Shown here: positions 1 to 8,271 of the stretch, one piece after another
How positions within the stretch are numbered: position 1 is the stretch's first letter
Layout: the number at the start of each line of letters is the position of its first letter
Source of the DNA: Acidaminococcus intestini DSM 21505
Lineage (GTDB): Bacteria; Bacillota; Negativicutes; Acidaminococcales; Acidaminococcaceae
DNA: 64,000 nt
Assembly: GCF_000425045.1 (NCBI RefSeq)
Contig: NZ_AULA01000006.1
Location: 1-64,000, forward strand
Direction of reading: 5' to 3'
Translations under genes and position numbers: made by a program
The notes under the pieces: generated by a model
What the model was told of the DNA's origin: nothing
The model's database searches: none
The model's input: the letters and a program-made list of their open reading frames with translations, nothing else

Positions 1-2
1 GG

Positions 3-284
3 CAGTATCAGCATGAATATTACAGAAGTGAATTGAAAAAGCATGGAATTATACAGTCAATGTCGCGTAAGGGCAACTGCTATGACAACAGTATTATGGA
101 GACCTTTTTTGGTCGGATGAAAAATGAAATGTATTACGGAAGCGAAAAAGAATACACCTCGTTCAAGGTATTTGCTAAAGCAGTGAAAGAATACATTCAT
201 TATTTCAACAAGGAAAGGATTCAGAAAAAAACAAAATGGATGCCTCCCGAAATATATCGGGAAACATCCACTAATGCCATTTAA
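3..284 (+). mobile_element. IS3-family transposase (OrfB), C-terminal fragment cut by window edge
   Basis: This is the end of a DDE transposase that starts before base 1; the frame is open from base 3. The residues MSRKGNCYDNSIMETFF and the following FGRMKNE match the end of the IS3/IS150-group catalytic core, and the E of KNE is the expected third catalytic acidic residue. The tail (YIHYFNKERIQ, then MPPEIYRE) is the usual IS3 C-terminus. Only about 94 residues are in the window, so whether the element is intact cannot be judged. It lies directly downstream of the convergent aldolase gene. Confidence 0.9.
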
Positions 285-297
285 CTAATTTATATGC

Positions 298-316
298 GTC
301 CAGTTTTTGGGGTACA
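298..316 (+). repeat. Probable right terminal inverted repeat of the IS3-family element
   Basis: The 19 bases beginning GTCCAG and ending GGGGTACA lie 14 bases after the transposase stop. Their complement (TGTACCCC followed by an A-run and CTGGAC) resembles IS3-family ends. The left end is outside the window, so the repeat cannot be confirmed by pairing. Confidence 0.6.
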
Positions 317-342
317 CATCAGAAAGGGCAGCTGTTTTTTGA

Positions 343-1302
<960 letters not shown>

Positions 1303-1304
1303 TC

Positions 1305-1313
1305 ATTATATCA
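1305..1313 (-). promoter_or_regulatory. Putative extended -10 promoter of fba
   Basis: On the minus strand TATAAT (1310-1305) is preceded by TGA, giving an extended -10. No good -35 is visible at 17 bases. It lies 33 bases upstream of the fba start, in the gap after the rluA-like gene. Confidence 0.5.
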
Positions 1314-1321
1314 TATTCCCT

Positions 1322-2212
1322 TCATCTTTCGTCCTTTTTTTTGGAAATACAGGGGGCAAAAGCCTTATTGGCAGGTAAGAAAAAAGGAAGGGACGGGTCC
1401 GTAATCTTCACGTCCTTTCCTGATAAGGGATGGCGGAACTGGAGCCGCATCGCGTGCAGGGCATGGGCTTTTTGGGACCCCTTTGCGCCATAGAGAGTAT
1501 CGCCCAGGAGAGGATGCCCCATGAATGCCGCATGTACGCGAATCTGATGGGTGCGTCCGGTATAAAGATGGAAAGCAACCACGCTTTTCGCTGCATCCTG
1601 CCACAGCACGCGGTAGCGTGTACGAGCCGGCTTGCCCTGGGGCGCGACACAGCGCTCGATAAGGGAGCCATCCTTGCGGGCTATGGGCTGAGCGATGACC
1701 CCGGAGAATTTTTCCCAAGGGCCATGCGAGAGGGCAAGGTAGAGCTTTTTCATGGGGGCCTTAGTGAGCATATGATGGAGTGCGGCGTTTTTGGCAAATA
1801 GGACAATGCCGCTTGTTTCACGGTCGAGCCGCGAAACCGGATGAAGGGCGGCTTTAATGCCATGTTCCCTGTAATAGAAGAGAACACGGCGGGATAGGGA
1901 AGACTCTTGGGTAAGGCCGCTGTTGTGGACAAGCAGTCCTTGCTCCTTATGAACGGCAAGGAGAACCTCATCTTCATATAAAATCGTGAGGGGGCCTTCT
2001 TCCGGGACAAGGTCCGTTTCTTCTGGTAAAAAAGGAAAACTGACTCGATCATTGGCTGAAAGCGGTATATCCCATACTGTGACGAGGCCATTGACAAAAA
2101 GAGCCCGTGCTTTTTTTAGGGCTTTCCAGTAGGAAGCCGACAGCCCCCACTGCATGAGAAATGTCTTTAAATGAATCCCTGATTGGTTCTTCGGGACAAG
2201 CAGCTGGTTCAT
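1322..2212 (-). CDS. RluA-family RNA pseudouridine synthase
   Basis: Isomerises specific uridines in rRNA or tRNA to pseudouridine. The 296-residue protein carries the RluA catalytic signature HPVSRLDRETSG (catalytic Asp in RLDRETSG) near residue 125, and a later RTHQIRVH motif. The first 60 residues look like a divergent S4-type region. AAGGAGG lies 6 bases upstream of the ATG. Which of the RluA/C/D/YjbO targets it modifies cannot be told from sequence. It is transcribed divergently from the gene at 2375. Confidence 0.88.
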   Translation of the reverse strand: MNQLLVPKNQSGIHLKTFLMQWGLSASYWKALKKARALFVNGLVTVWDIPLSANDRVSFPFLPEETDLVPEEGPLTILYEDEVLLAVHKEQGLLVHNSGLTQESSLSRRVLFYYREHGIKAALHPVSRLDRETSGIVLFAKNAALHHMLTKAPMKKLYLALSHGPWEKFSGVIAQPIARKDGSLIERCVAPQGKPARTRYRVLWQDAAKSVVAFHLYTGRTHQIRVHAAFMGHPLLGDTLYGAKGSQKAHALHAMRLQFRHPLSGKDVKITDPSLPFFLPANKAFAPCISKKKDER

Positions 2213-2272
2213 GGGAACCCTCCTTGGTATTGACTGGCACGCCTTCCGCCCTGAAGCATCCCCTTCAAGCAG

Positions 2273-2301
2273 TTGACTATCTTACCCACATTGAGTAAGA
2301 T
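2273..2301 (+). promoter_or_regulatory. Promoter with overlapping inverted repeat (candidate operator)
   Basis: TTGACT (2273-2278), a 17-base spacer and TAAGAT (2296-2301) form a good vegetative promoter for the trio starting at 2375. The spacer and -10 carry an inverted repeat, ATCTTAC (2279-2285) and GTAAGAT (2295-2301), so a dimeric regulator bound here would block polymerase. Outer arms CCCTTCA (2261-2267) and TGAAGGG (2301-2307) are also complementary. Confidence 0.55.
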
Positions 2302-2374
2302 GAAGGGTAGGAAAATTAAAAGAAAATAAGATCCATAAGTTGTTGCTTAGAAGATGAGAAATGAGGAAAAGGTC

Positions 2375-2911
2375 ATGAAAAAGGAGCTCTTGGTTCTGCT
2401 CGCATCAGTTTTGACATTCTATACAGGAAAAACCGTCTCCGCAAAGGAAACCTACCAGCTCCTTGGAGTCAATCCTGCTGGTGAGTACTATGTGGAGCAA
2501 GAGTCTCTTGAAAAGGCGCTTCAAAAGGAAAAAGGGGGCCTTCTTGAACAGGTTAAAACAAAAGCCGTTTTGAAGGATCAGAACTTTATCCGTCTTTTAG
2601 GGGAAACCTACGAGAAAAAACTCGAAGATAACGATCGACCTGGTTCGTGCGAACTTATTGTATCATTAAACTTAGAAAATCACACCTATAAAGTCGATCA
2701 GGTCGCCCTCCTGTCTAAGAAGGGAAAAGTCATAGAAAAGAAACATTTGAAGGAAGCCTTCATTCCCATTCCCAAGATGACATTCATTGAAGCCCTATCA
2801 CGCTCTGCCCAGGCAGGTGTGGAACTAAGACATGAGAATCCGGTACTTCCCTCTGGAATCAGTGTGAAGACCCTAGAAAGCACAAAAAAGAGAGGTTATA
2901 ACGAAAAATGA
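2375..2911 (+). CDS. Uncharacterised exported protein
   Basis: A 178-residue protein I do not recognise. The N-terminus is a Sec signal peptide: MKKEL, a hydrophobic stretch to about residue 17, and a likely cleavage after SA near residue 24. The mature part is charged with no cysteines or catalytic motif that I can name, and predicts as mixed alpha/beta. The ATG at 2375 is preferred over the one at 2354 because GAGG precedes it and it gives a clean signal peptide. Its stop overlaps the dUTPase start (ATGA), so the two are translationally coupled. Confidence 0.7.
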   Translation: MKKELLVLLASVLTFYTGKTVSAKETYQLLGVNPAGEYYVEQESLEKALQKEKGGLLEQVKTKAVLKDQNFIRLLGETYEKKLEDNDRPGSCELIVSLNLENHTYKVDQVALLSKKGKVIEKKHLKEAFIPIPKMTFIEALSRSAQAGVELRHENPVLPSGISVKTLESTKKRGYNEK

Positions 2912-3375
2912 GAAAACGTGGTTTTGAAAAGATTGCCGCTTATGCAGATCGGTCATTTCCCATGCCGACAAGACAGACAAAATATTCCGCTGGCTATGAC
3001 ATTTATTTACCGGAATCTGTGACAATTCCTGCCCATTCCCAGAAAATGATTTCTACGGGGATCAAGGCCTATATGCAGGATGATGAATTCTTAGGTATCC
3101 ATATCCGCTCCAGTATGGCCATTAAACGTCATTTACGTCTTGTCAACAATGAAGGAATTGTTGATGCTGATTATTACAACAATCCTGATAATGAGGGCCA
3201 TCTAATGATTGCACTCGCCAATGATACCGATAAAGACATTGTCCTTCAAGCTCATGAGCGGATTGCCCAGGGAATCTTTTATCGTTATCTTACGACGGAT
3301 GATGATGCAAGCAAGGAAAAGTCGGTTCGCAGTGGAGGGTTTGGCAGCACCACCAGCAAGGAGGCAGACAAATGA
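2908..3375 (+). CDS. dut: dUTP diphosphatase (dUTPase)
   Basis: Hydrolyses dUTP to dUMP and pyrophosphate, keeping uracil out of DNA and feeding dTMP synthesis. The 155-residue trimeric-type protein shows the family motifs in order: AGYDIY (motif 1), RSSMAI (motif 2), NEGIVDADYYNN (motif 3, with catalytic Asp and substrate-gating Tyr), RIAQG (motif 4) and RSGGFGSTT (motif 5). Motif 3 is followed by a small insertion (NPDNEGH). It overlaps its neighbours by ATGA on both sides, an unusual setting between an exported protein and an unknown one. Confidence 0.92.
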   Translation: MRKRGFEKIAAYADRSFPMPTRQTKYSAGYDIYLPESVTIPAHSQKMISTGIKAYMQDDEFLGIHIRSSMAIKRHLRLVNNEGIVDADYYNNPDNEGHLMIALANDTDKDIVLQAHERIAQGIFYRYLTTDDDASKEKSVRSGGFGSTTSKEADK

Positions 3376-3809
3376 AATCAATGAATGATCTTGTAAATGC
3401 TTGTGCCACGATAGGTGATTGGGGCGGCTATAAGATCTATGAGTGGTATAAACTCTTTCCAGAAGAACGGGAAAGGGCCCTGCGGGAGTATATGTATCTT
3501 AAGACCCATATGATCCAGGACTGTGCGCACCAGGTTGGCCTTCATCCGTCCCTAGAGGTATGGAATGATTTTTTTGATCAGGTTGGCACTGCCTTTGAAT
3601 TGGATCCTGCCAATCTTTGCCATGCCACCTACGATGGACTTGTGGAGGCCCTGCATGCCTATGAAGGCGAAAAGTTCAACGCCATTTTAAAAACTTTTGA
3701 GACCCGTAGCGGGATAGGGAGCACGGCTTATTCGCAGCAATTTGTGCCGGAACTGACTGATCTTGTGACGCGGACAGCTTCCAGCCTGCGCAAGCTTCTC
3801 CAAGAGTAG
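3372..3809 (+). CDS. Uncharacterised protein, third gene of the dUTPase trio
   Basis: A 145-residue soluble, largely helical acidic protein with no signal peptide or membrane segment and no family that I recognise. A Trp/Tyr-rich N-terminal part (GDWGGYKIYEWYKLF) and a conserved-looking DCAHQVGLHPSLEVWNDFF stretch stand out. It starts with ATGA overlapping the dut stop, so it is almost certainly co-translated. A second Met four codons in is an alternative start. No intrinsic terminator is obvious after it. Confidence 0.65.
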   Translation: MKSMNDLVNACATIGDWGGYKIYEWYKLFPEERERALREYMYLKTHMIQDCAHQVGLHPSLEVWNDFFDQVGTAFELDPANLCHATYDGLVEALHAYEGEKFNAILKTFETRSGIGSTAYSQQFVPELTDLVTRTASSLRKLLQE

Positions 3810-3856
3810 GCTTTTGGGAATCAAAAAAACAAAATACCTTTTTTTCTAAAAAACGA

Positions 3857-3885
3857 TTGACATAATATACTGAAATGCCTATACT
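3857..3885 (+). promoter_or_regulatory. Strong promoter of the lysine-biosynthesis operon
   Basis: A perfect TTGACA (3857-3862), a 17-base spacer and TATACT (3880-3885) lie 18 bases before the lysine riboswitch. Transcription should start near 3892. Confidence 0.8.
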
Positions 3886-3903
3886 ATACCCATAAACTTA
3901 ACA

Positions 3904-4062
3904 GTTGATAGAGGCGCGGGAACGATAAGTACTTTTCAGAGGGACACCGTTGAAGGAAAGGAAAGGCCAACCGCCGAAGTGGTCCGCTGGGTACAGGGGG
4001 CTGCTGGGATGCCGGCTAACAGCGGGTATACTGTCGCCATTATTTGGTGGAGCGCTATCGGT
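3904..4062 (+). ncRNA. Lysine riboswitch (L-box) controlling dapB-asd-aspartokinase-dapA
   Basis: The leader contains the conserved L-box segments GATAGAGGCGCG and the AAGTA loop region, then GCCGAAG, the CTGCTGGG segment with GGGATGCCGGC, and GTATACTGTCGCC. The closing helix P1 pairs GATAG (3907-3911) with CTATC (4055-4059). Free lysine bound by this aptamer class stabilises the closed form and promotes termination upstream of lysine genes, which fits the downstream genes exactly. It fills most of the 350-base gap before dapB. Confidence 0.9.
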
Positions 4063-4073
4063 AATAAATAAAC

Positions 4074-4100
4074 AAGGCCTGCTGATGTGGGCTTTATTGT
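4074..4100 (+). terminator. Riboswitch expression-platform terminator
   Basis: AAGGCCTG (4074-4081) pairs with TGGGCTTT (4088-4095) around a 6-base loop and is followed by a U-rich run (ATTGTT). The stem includes wobble pairs. It lies 12 bases after the aptamer P1 and 60 bases before dapB, the expected place for a lysine-dependent terminator. Confidence 0.65.
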
Positions 4101-4161
4101 TGCGGTTATTGGGAGCGTTCTCAATGACCGTATTTTTGTAAATAGAGAAAGGATGGAGCCA

Positions 4162-4932
4162 ATGATTAAAGTATTGGTCAATGGAGCCCTTGGCAAGATG
4201 GGTTCCACTGTCGTTCGAACGGTTCTTCAGCAAGAGGACATGGAACTGATTTCCGCTGTCGATGTCCATGGTGCTGGTAAGACCGTAGAAGGCGTTCCCG
4301 TGGACGCGAGTTTGGAGGAAGCCCTCATAAGAAGTAAACCGGATGTTGTGGTTGACTTTACGCGTCCCGATGTTGTCATGGACAGCCTGCGGATCATTAC
4401 TAGCCATGGTGTCAATGCGGTTGTCGGCACGACGGGATTTTCTCCGGAAGATCTTGAGGAAGTCAAGGGGCTTGCTGAAAAAAATGGTGTCGGCGTCCTC
4501 ATTTGTCCAAACTTTGCCATTGGTGCCGTTTTGATGATGAAAGCGGCGGAAGAAATTGCCAAATACTTGCCCCAAGTGGAGATCATCGAACTTCATCATG
4601 ATCAAAAACTTGATGCACCATCAGGAACCGCCATGCTTACGGCCCAGAAGCTCGCCAAGGCCCGCGGCGGTTATGTGGCGCAGGGCAGGGAAGACGAAAC
4701 AGAGAAGCTGGCGCATGTACGGGGTGGCAATTATGAAGGCATGCACATCCATAGCGTGCGGCTGCCTGGTTTTGTCGCCAGTCAGGAAATCATTTTCGGA
4801 AGCATGGGTGAACGCCTCGTCATCCGCAATGATTCCATCAACCGTGACTGCTACATGCCTGGTGTTATGCTGGGATGTCGGACCATGGTTAAACGCAGGG
4901 GCCTTGTGTATGGGCTGGATGCAATTTTGTAA
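4162..4932 (+). CDS. dapB: 4-hydroxy-tetrahydrodipicolinate reductase
   Basis: Reduces the DapA product to tetrahydrodipicolinate with NAD(P)H, in lysine and diaminopimelate synthesis. The 256-residue protein has the Rossmann loop VNGALGKMG at residues 6-14, the VVGTTGFS segment near 90, and the catalytic/substrate signature ELHHDQKLDAPSGTA near 145. The ATG at 4162 is chosen because GGATGGAG precedes it and the protein then begins MIKVLVNG, as in the family. An open frame reaches back into the riboswitch but is not credible as coding. First gene of the riboswitch-controlled operon. Confidence 0.95.
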   Translation: MIKVLVNGALGKMGSTVVRTVLQQEDMELISAVDVHGAGKTVEGVPVDASLEEALIRSKPDVVVDFTRPDVVMDSLRIITSHGVNAVVGTTGFSPEDLEEVKGLAEKNGVGVLICPNFAIGAVLMMKAAEEIAKYLPQVEIIELHHDQKLDAPSGTAMLTAQKLAKARGGYVAQGREDETEKLAHVRGGNYEGMHIHSVRLPGFVASQEIIFGSMGERLVIRNDSINRDCYMPGVMLGCRTMVKRRGLVYGLDAIL

Positions 4933-4967
4933 GGAAGCGTTTCTAATTTGAAAGAGGGGGAACAATC

Positions 4968-5999
4968 ATGAAGGAGTATAATCTAGCAATCTTAGGTGCA
5001 ACGGGTGCAGTGGGGCAGGAATTCATCAATCTGCTCAATGAACGAGATTTCCCTTTTAAGAACCTGAAACTCCTGGCTTCTGCACGCAGTGCAGGCAAAG
5101 AACTGACGGTTCGGGGCAAGACCTATAAGGTCGAAGAAGCAAAGGCTGATTCCTTTAACGGAGTTGATGTTGCCCTATTTGCCGGCGGCTCGATCAGCAA
5201 GACGTTTGCACCAATTGCTGTCAAGGCAGGAGCCGTCGTCATTGATAATTCAAGTACCTATCGCATGGATCCTGAGGTTCCTCTGATTGTTCCGGAAGTC
5301 AATCCTCAGGATATTAAAAAGCATAAAGGCATCATTGCCAACCCGAATTGCTCAACCATCATCATGGTCATGGCCCTGAAGCCGATTTATGATCTTGCAC
5401 GCATCAAAAGAATCATCGTATCCACTTATCAGGCGGCCTCTGGTGCCGGTAAGGACGGTCTTGATGAACTGGAACGCCAGATTAAGGAAGCTGCTGCCGG
5501 CAAGGAAATGACTGCTCATATCTTCCCCAGCGCAAGTGCTGCCAAACATTTCCCGTTGGCCCTGAATCTTGTGCCGCAGATTGATGTCTTCCTTGATAAC
5601 CTTTATACAAAGGAAGAAATGAAGATGGTCAATGAAACCAAGAAGATTTTCTCTGATCCGGAAATGCGTATCACGGCGACAACGGTTCGTGTTCCTGTGT
5701 ACCGCAGTCACAGTGAATCTGTCAATGTGGAACTTGAACATGATGTGGAACTTGCTGACATCCGCAAGGCACTCAGCCAGTTCCCCGGTGTTGTTCTTCA
5801 AGATGATCCTTCCCAGCAAATCTATCCGATGCCGCTTTACACATCGGGCCTCAATGATGTTTATGTCGGCCGCCTGAGACGGGATGAATCGGCCGACAGA
5901 AGCTTCAATTTTTGGTGTGTTGGGGATCAAATCCGCAAAGGGGCTGCACTCAACACGCTCCAGATTGCGGAAACCATGGTCAAGAATAACTGGCTCTAA
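4968..5999 (+). CDS. asd: Aspartate-semialdehyde dehydrogenase
   Basis: Converts aspartyl-phosphate to aspartate semialdehyde with NADPH, the branch point to lysine, threonine and methionine. The 343-residue protein has the N-terminal GATGAVGQE nucleotide-binding loop at residues 9-17 and the catalytic cysteine motif NPNCSTI near residue 127. A DNSSTYRMD segment lies near 95. A strong AGAGGGGGAA site precedes the ATG. It is the second gene of the operon, placed before the kinase that supplies its substrate. Confidence 0.96.
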   Translation: MKEYNLAILGATGAVGQEFINLLNERDFPFKNLKLLASARSAGKELTVRGKTYKVEEAKADSFNGVDVALFAGGSISKTFAPIAVKAGAVVIDNSSTYRMDPEVPLIVPEVNPQDIKKHKGIIANPNCSTIIMVMALKPIYDLARIKRIIVSTYQAASGAGKDGLDELERQIKEAAAGKEMTAHIFPSASAAKHFPLALNLVPQIDVFLDNLYTKEEMKMVNETKKIFSDPEMRITATTVRVPVYRSHSESVNVELEHDVELADIRKALSQFPGVVLQDDPSQQIYPMPLYTSGLNDVYVGRLRRDESADRSFNFWCVGDQIRKGAALNTLQIAETMVKNNWL

Positions 6000-6016
6000 G
6001 AGGAGGCCCTACGCAG

Positions 6017-7249
6017 ATGAAAATCATCGTACAAAAATTCGGCGGAACGAGTGTGGCTACACCCCAGACCCGTCAACTCGTTGTCAAGAAAGTAAAGGAA
6101 GCCGTCGATGGAGGCTATGCGCCCATTGTCGTTGTTTCTGCCATGGGCCGCAGGGGAGACCCTTATGCAACAGACACGCTGATTGAAATGCTCCGTTCCG
6201 TCAATCCTGACCCGGATGTGCATGAATTGGACCTTATGATGGCCTGTGGGGAAATCATTTCTTCAACGGTTATGGCTTCCACCCTGCAGAAGGAAGGCTT
6301 CAAGGCCAAAGCCTTGACAGGTGGACAGGCTGGTATGGTGACAGATGGAAATTTTGGCAATGCCAAGATCAAGACAGTCCGTCCCAAGACACTGAAAACC
6401 CTTGTCGAACAAGGGATCATTCCTGTCATCTGTGGATTCCAAGGTGTCACTGATATGGATGGCAGCATTACGACCTTGGGACGCGGCGGCAGTGACACGT
6501 CAGCCGCGGCTTTTGGGGTTGCCGTAGATGCTGAAAAAGTAGAAATTTATACCGATGTCGATGGCGTCATGACGGCCGACCCCCGCATTGTTTCCGATGC
6601 CAAGATCATCAAGCAGATTTCCTATGACGAAATCCGTGAAATGGCGCATCAAGGTGCCAAGGTCATCCATCCCCGCGCCGTTGAGATTGTCATGCGATAT
6701 GGGGTACCCATGGTCGTTAAAAGCACCTTTTCTGATGCACCGGGTACCCTTATCACGACGGATGACAAGATTGATACCCTGGAAAGTCAGGATGATGTTG
6801 AAAGCAATCATGCCAGTGGAGTTGCCAGCCTCAAGGATCTTTCCTTCTTCCAAGTGGACCTGTCGCAGGATACGTCCAATAATGGCAGCAGGGTCTTTAA
6901 AGATTTGGCTTCTCACGGTGTCAGCATTGGGAGTTTGAGTTTCCAGCCTCAGTCCCTTATGTTTGCGGTCTATACGGTCAATGCCCCGAAAGCGGAGGAA
7001 GTCCTCAAAGCCGAGGGATACCATTATACCCTCACTAAGGAATGTGCCAAGGTGACGGTCGTGGGTTCCCATATGGGCGGTACGCCCGGGGTCATGGCTC
7101 GCTTTGTTGGGGCCCTCACGGCAGCTGGGGTAAAAATCCTGCAGACAACCGATTCTGACAACCTCGTTTCCGCTATTATCGAAGAACGCGACGTGAAGAC
7201 CGCGGTTTGCGCCCTTCACAGCGCATTTGCAACCCAGGAAGGAGAATAG
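6017..7249 (+). CDS. Aspartokinase with C-terminal ACT domains
   Basis: Phosphorylates aspartate, the first committed step of the aspartate family. The 410-residue protein has the kinase signature KFGGTSVA at residues 7-14, a GRGGSDTSA motif near 155 (ATP/aspartate site), and two ACT-type regulatory segments in the last 140 residues. Its length fits the single-chain LysC/DapG class. Being inside a lysine-riboswitch operon with dapB and dapA suggests a lysine- or DAP-responsive isozyme, but which effector it senses cannot be told. AGGAGG lies 9 bases before the ATG. Confidence 0.95.
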   Translation: MKIIVQKFGGTSVATPQTRQLVVKKVKEAVDGGYAPIVVVSAMGRRGDPYATDTLIEMLRSVNPDPDVHELDLMMACGEIISSTVMASTLQKEGFKAKALTGGQAGMVTDGNFGNAKIKTVRPKTLKTLVEQGIIPVICGFQGVTDMDGSITTLGRGGSDTSAAAFGVAVDAEKVEIYTDVDGVMTADPRIVSDAKIIKQISYDEIREMAHQGAKVIHPRAVEIVMRYGVPMVVKSTFSDAPGTLITTDDKIDTLESQDDVESNHASGVASLKDLSFFQVDLSQDTSNNGSRVFKDLASHGVSIGSLSFQPQSLMFAVYTVNAPKAEEVLKAEGYHYTLTKECAKVTVVGSHMGGTPGVMARFVGALTAAGVKILQTTDSDNLVSAIIEERDVKTAVCALHSAFATQEGE

Positions 7250-7253
7250 TCTC

Positions 7254-8147
7254 ATGAAGCCCTATTTTGGACGCCTTATTACTGCAATGATTACGTTTTT
7301 CCACGAAGATGGATCCCTCAATGCTGAAGGAACTGCCGAATTTGCTTCCTGGCTTGTCGATCATGGTTCTGACGCCATTCTCGTCGCTGGTACAAGCGGT
7401 GAAGCGCCAACCCTGACCTATGATGAGAAAAAGGAACTGTTTACGGCTGTTATCAAGAAGCTTGACGGAAGAGCTCCTGTCATCGTTGGGACTGGATCCA
7501 ATGATACGGCCCAGACCCTCAACATGAACAAACTTGCTGAAGAAGTCGGCGCCGACGGCGTTCTTGTTGTTGGTCCTTTTTATAACAAGCCTTCCCAGGA
7601 AGGATTCTATCAGCATTTCAAGACGGTTGCTGAACATACCAAATTACCTATCTTGGTCTACAATGTTCCTGGCCGCACAGGAACCAATATCAAACCGCTT
7701 ACCATGGCCCGGCTTGTCAAAAATTGTCCCAATATCGTGGGTATCAAGGAAGCTTCCGGAAACGTATCCCAAGTAGCGGAGCTTTATCGCATCATGCCGG
7801 AAGATTTCTCCATCTATAGTGGAGATGACGGTCTGACCCTGCCCTTTTTTGCGGTCGGCGCCTGCGGCCTCATTTCTGTCCGCAGCAATGTAGGCGGTGA
7901 ACTTCTTCAGGATTTGATGCAAAGCTTTGAAAAAGGGGATGTAGTCCGGGCACGTGAACTCAATAAGGTCATGGTTCCTCAAGCTGATTCTATGTTCCTT
8001 GTCAGCAATCCAATTCCCATCAAGGAAGCTGTCGGATTGATGACACCTTTTACTCCGGGACCTTACCGCCTGCCGCTTTGCCCTATGACGGCAGAAGAAC
8101 GCCAAAAGGTCCATCAGGCTTGGAAAGAAACAGGATTACTAAAGTGA
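7254..8147 (+). CDS. dapA: 4-hydroxy-tetrahydrodipicolinate synthase
   Basis: Condenses aspartate semialdehyde with pyruvate, the first step dedicated to lysine and diaminopimelate. The 297-residue TIM-barrel aldolase shows GTSGEAPTL (substrate loop) near residue 45, YNVPGRTG with the catalytic Tyr near 135, and GIKEASG carrying the Schiff-base Lys near 163. The ATG at 7254 has AAGGAG at 7239-7244, inside the end of the kinase gene. Last gene of the operon, followed at once by a terminator. Confidence 0.95.
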   Translation: MKPYFGRLITAMITFFHEDGSLNAEGTAEFASWLVDHGSDAILVAGTSGEAPTLTYDEKKELFTAVIKKLDGRAPVIVGTGSNDTAQTLNMNKLAEEVGADGVLVVGPFYNKPSQEGFYQHFKTVAEHTKLPILVYNVPGRTGTNIKPLTMARLVKNCPNIVGIKEASGNVSQVAELYRIMPEDFSIYSGDDGLTLPFFAVGACGLISVRSNVGGELLQDLMQSFEKGDVVRARELNKVMVPQADSMFLVSNPIPIKEAVGLMTPFTPGPYRLPLCPMTAEERQKVHQAWKETGLLK

Positions 8148-8152
8148 GGAAC

Positions 8153-8184
8153 TGGCGCTGTCGTGATTGACAGCGTCATTTTTT
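8153..8184 (+). terminator. Terminator of the lysine operon
   Basis: TGGCGCTGTC (8153-8162) pairs with GACAGCGTCA (8169-8178) around a 6-base loop, followed by a run of six T. It lies 5 bases after the dapA stop. Confidence 0.9.
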
Positions 8185-8231
8185 GTTTTATAGGGAGTTT
8201 ATGAGTCCGTTCTCCGTTTTAGCGTCAATTA

Positions 8232-8240
8232 TGGTATAAT
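8232..8240 (+). promoter_or_regulatory. Extended -10 promoter of the PHP/ATPase pair
   Basis: TGG followed by a perfect TATAAT (8235-8240), 32 bases before the start codon. No good -35 is visible, as is usual for extended -10 promoters. Confidence 0.6.
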
Positions 8241-8271
8241 GACCATATATAAGAATGGAGGAACGGCACTT

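Noticed and set aside
4087-4161. Longer DapB beginning inside the riboswitch terminator
   Set aside because: No ribosome-binding site, and the extra residues are absent from the family; the ATG at 4162 fits both.
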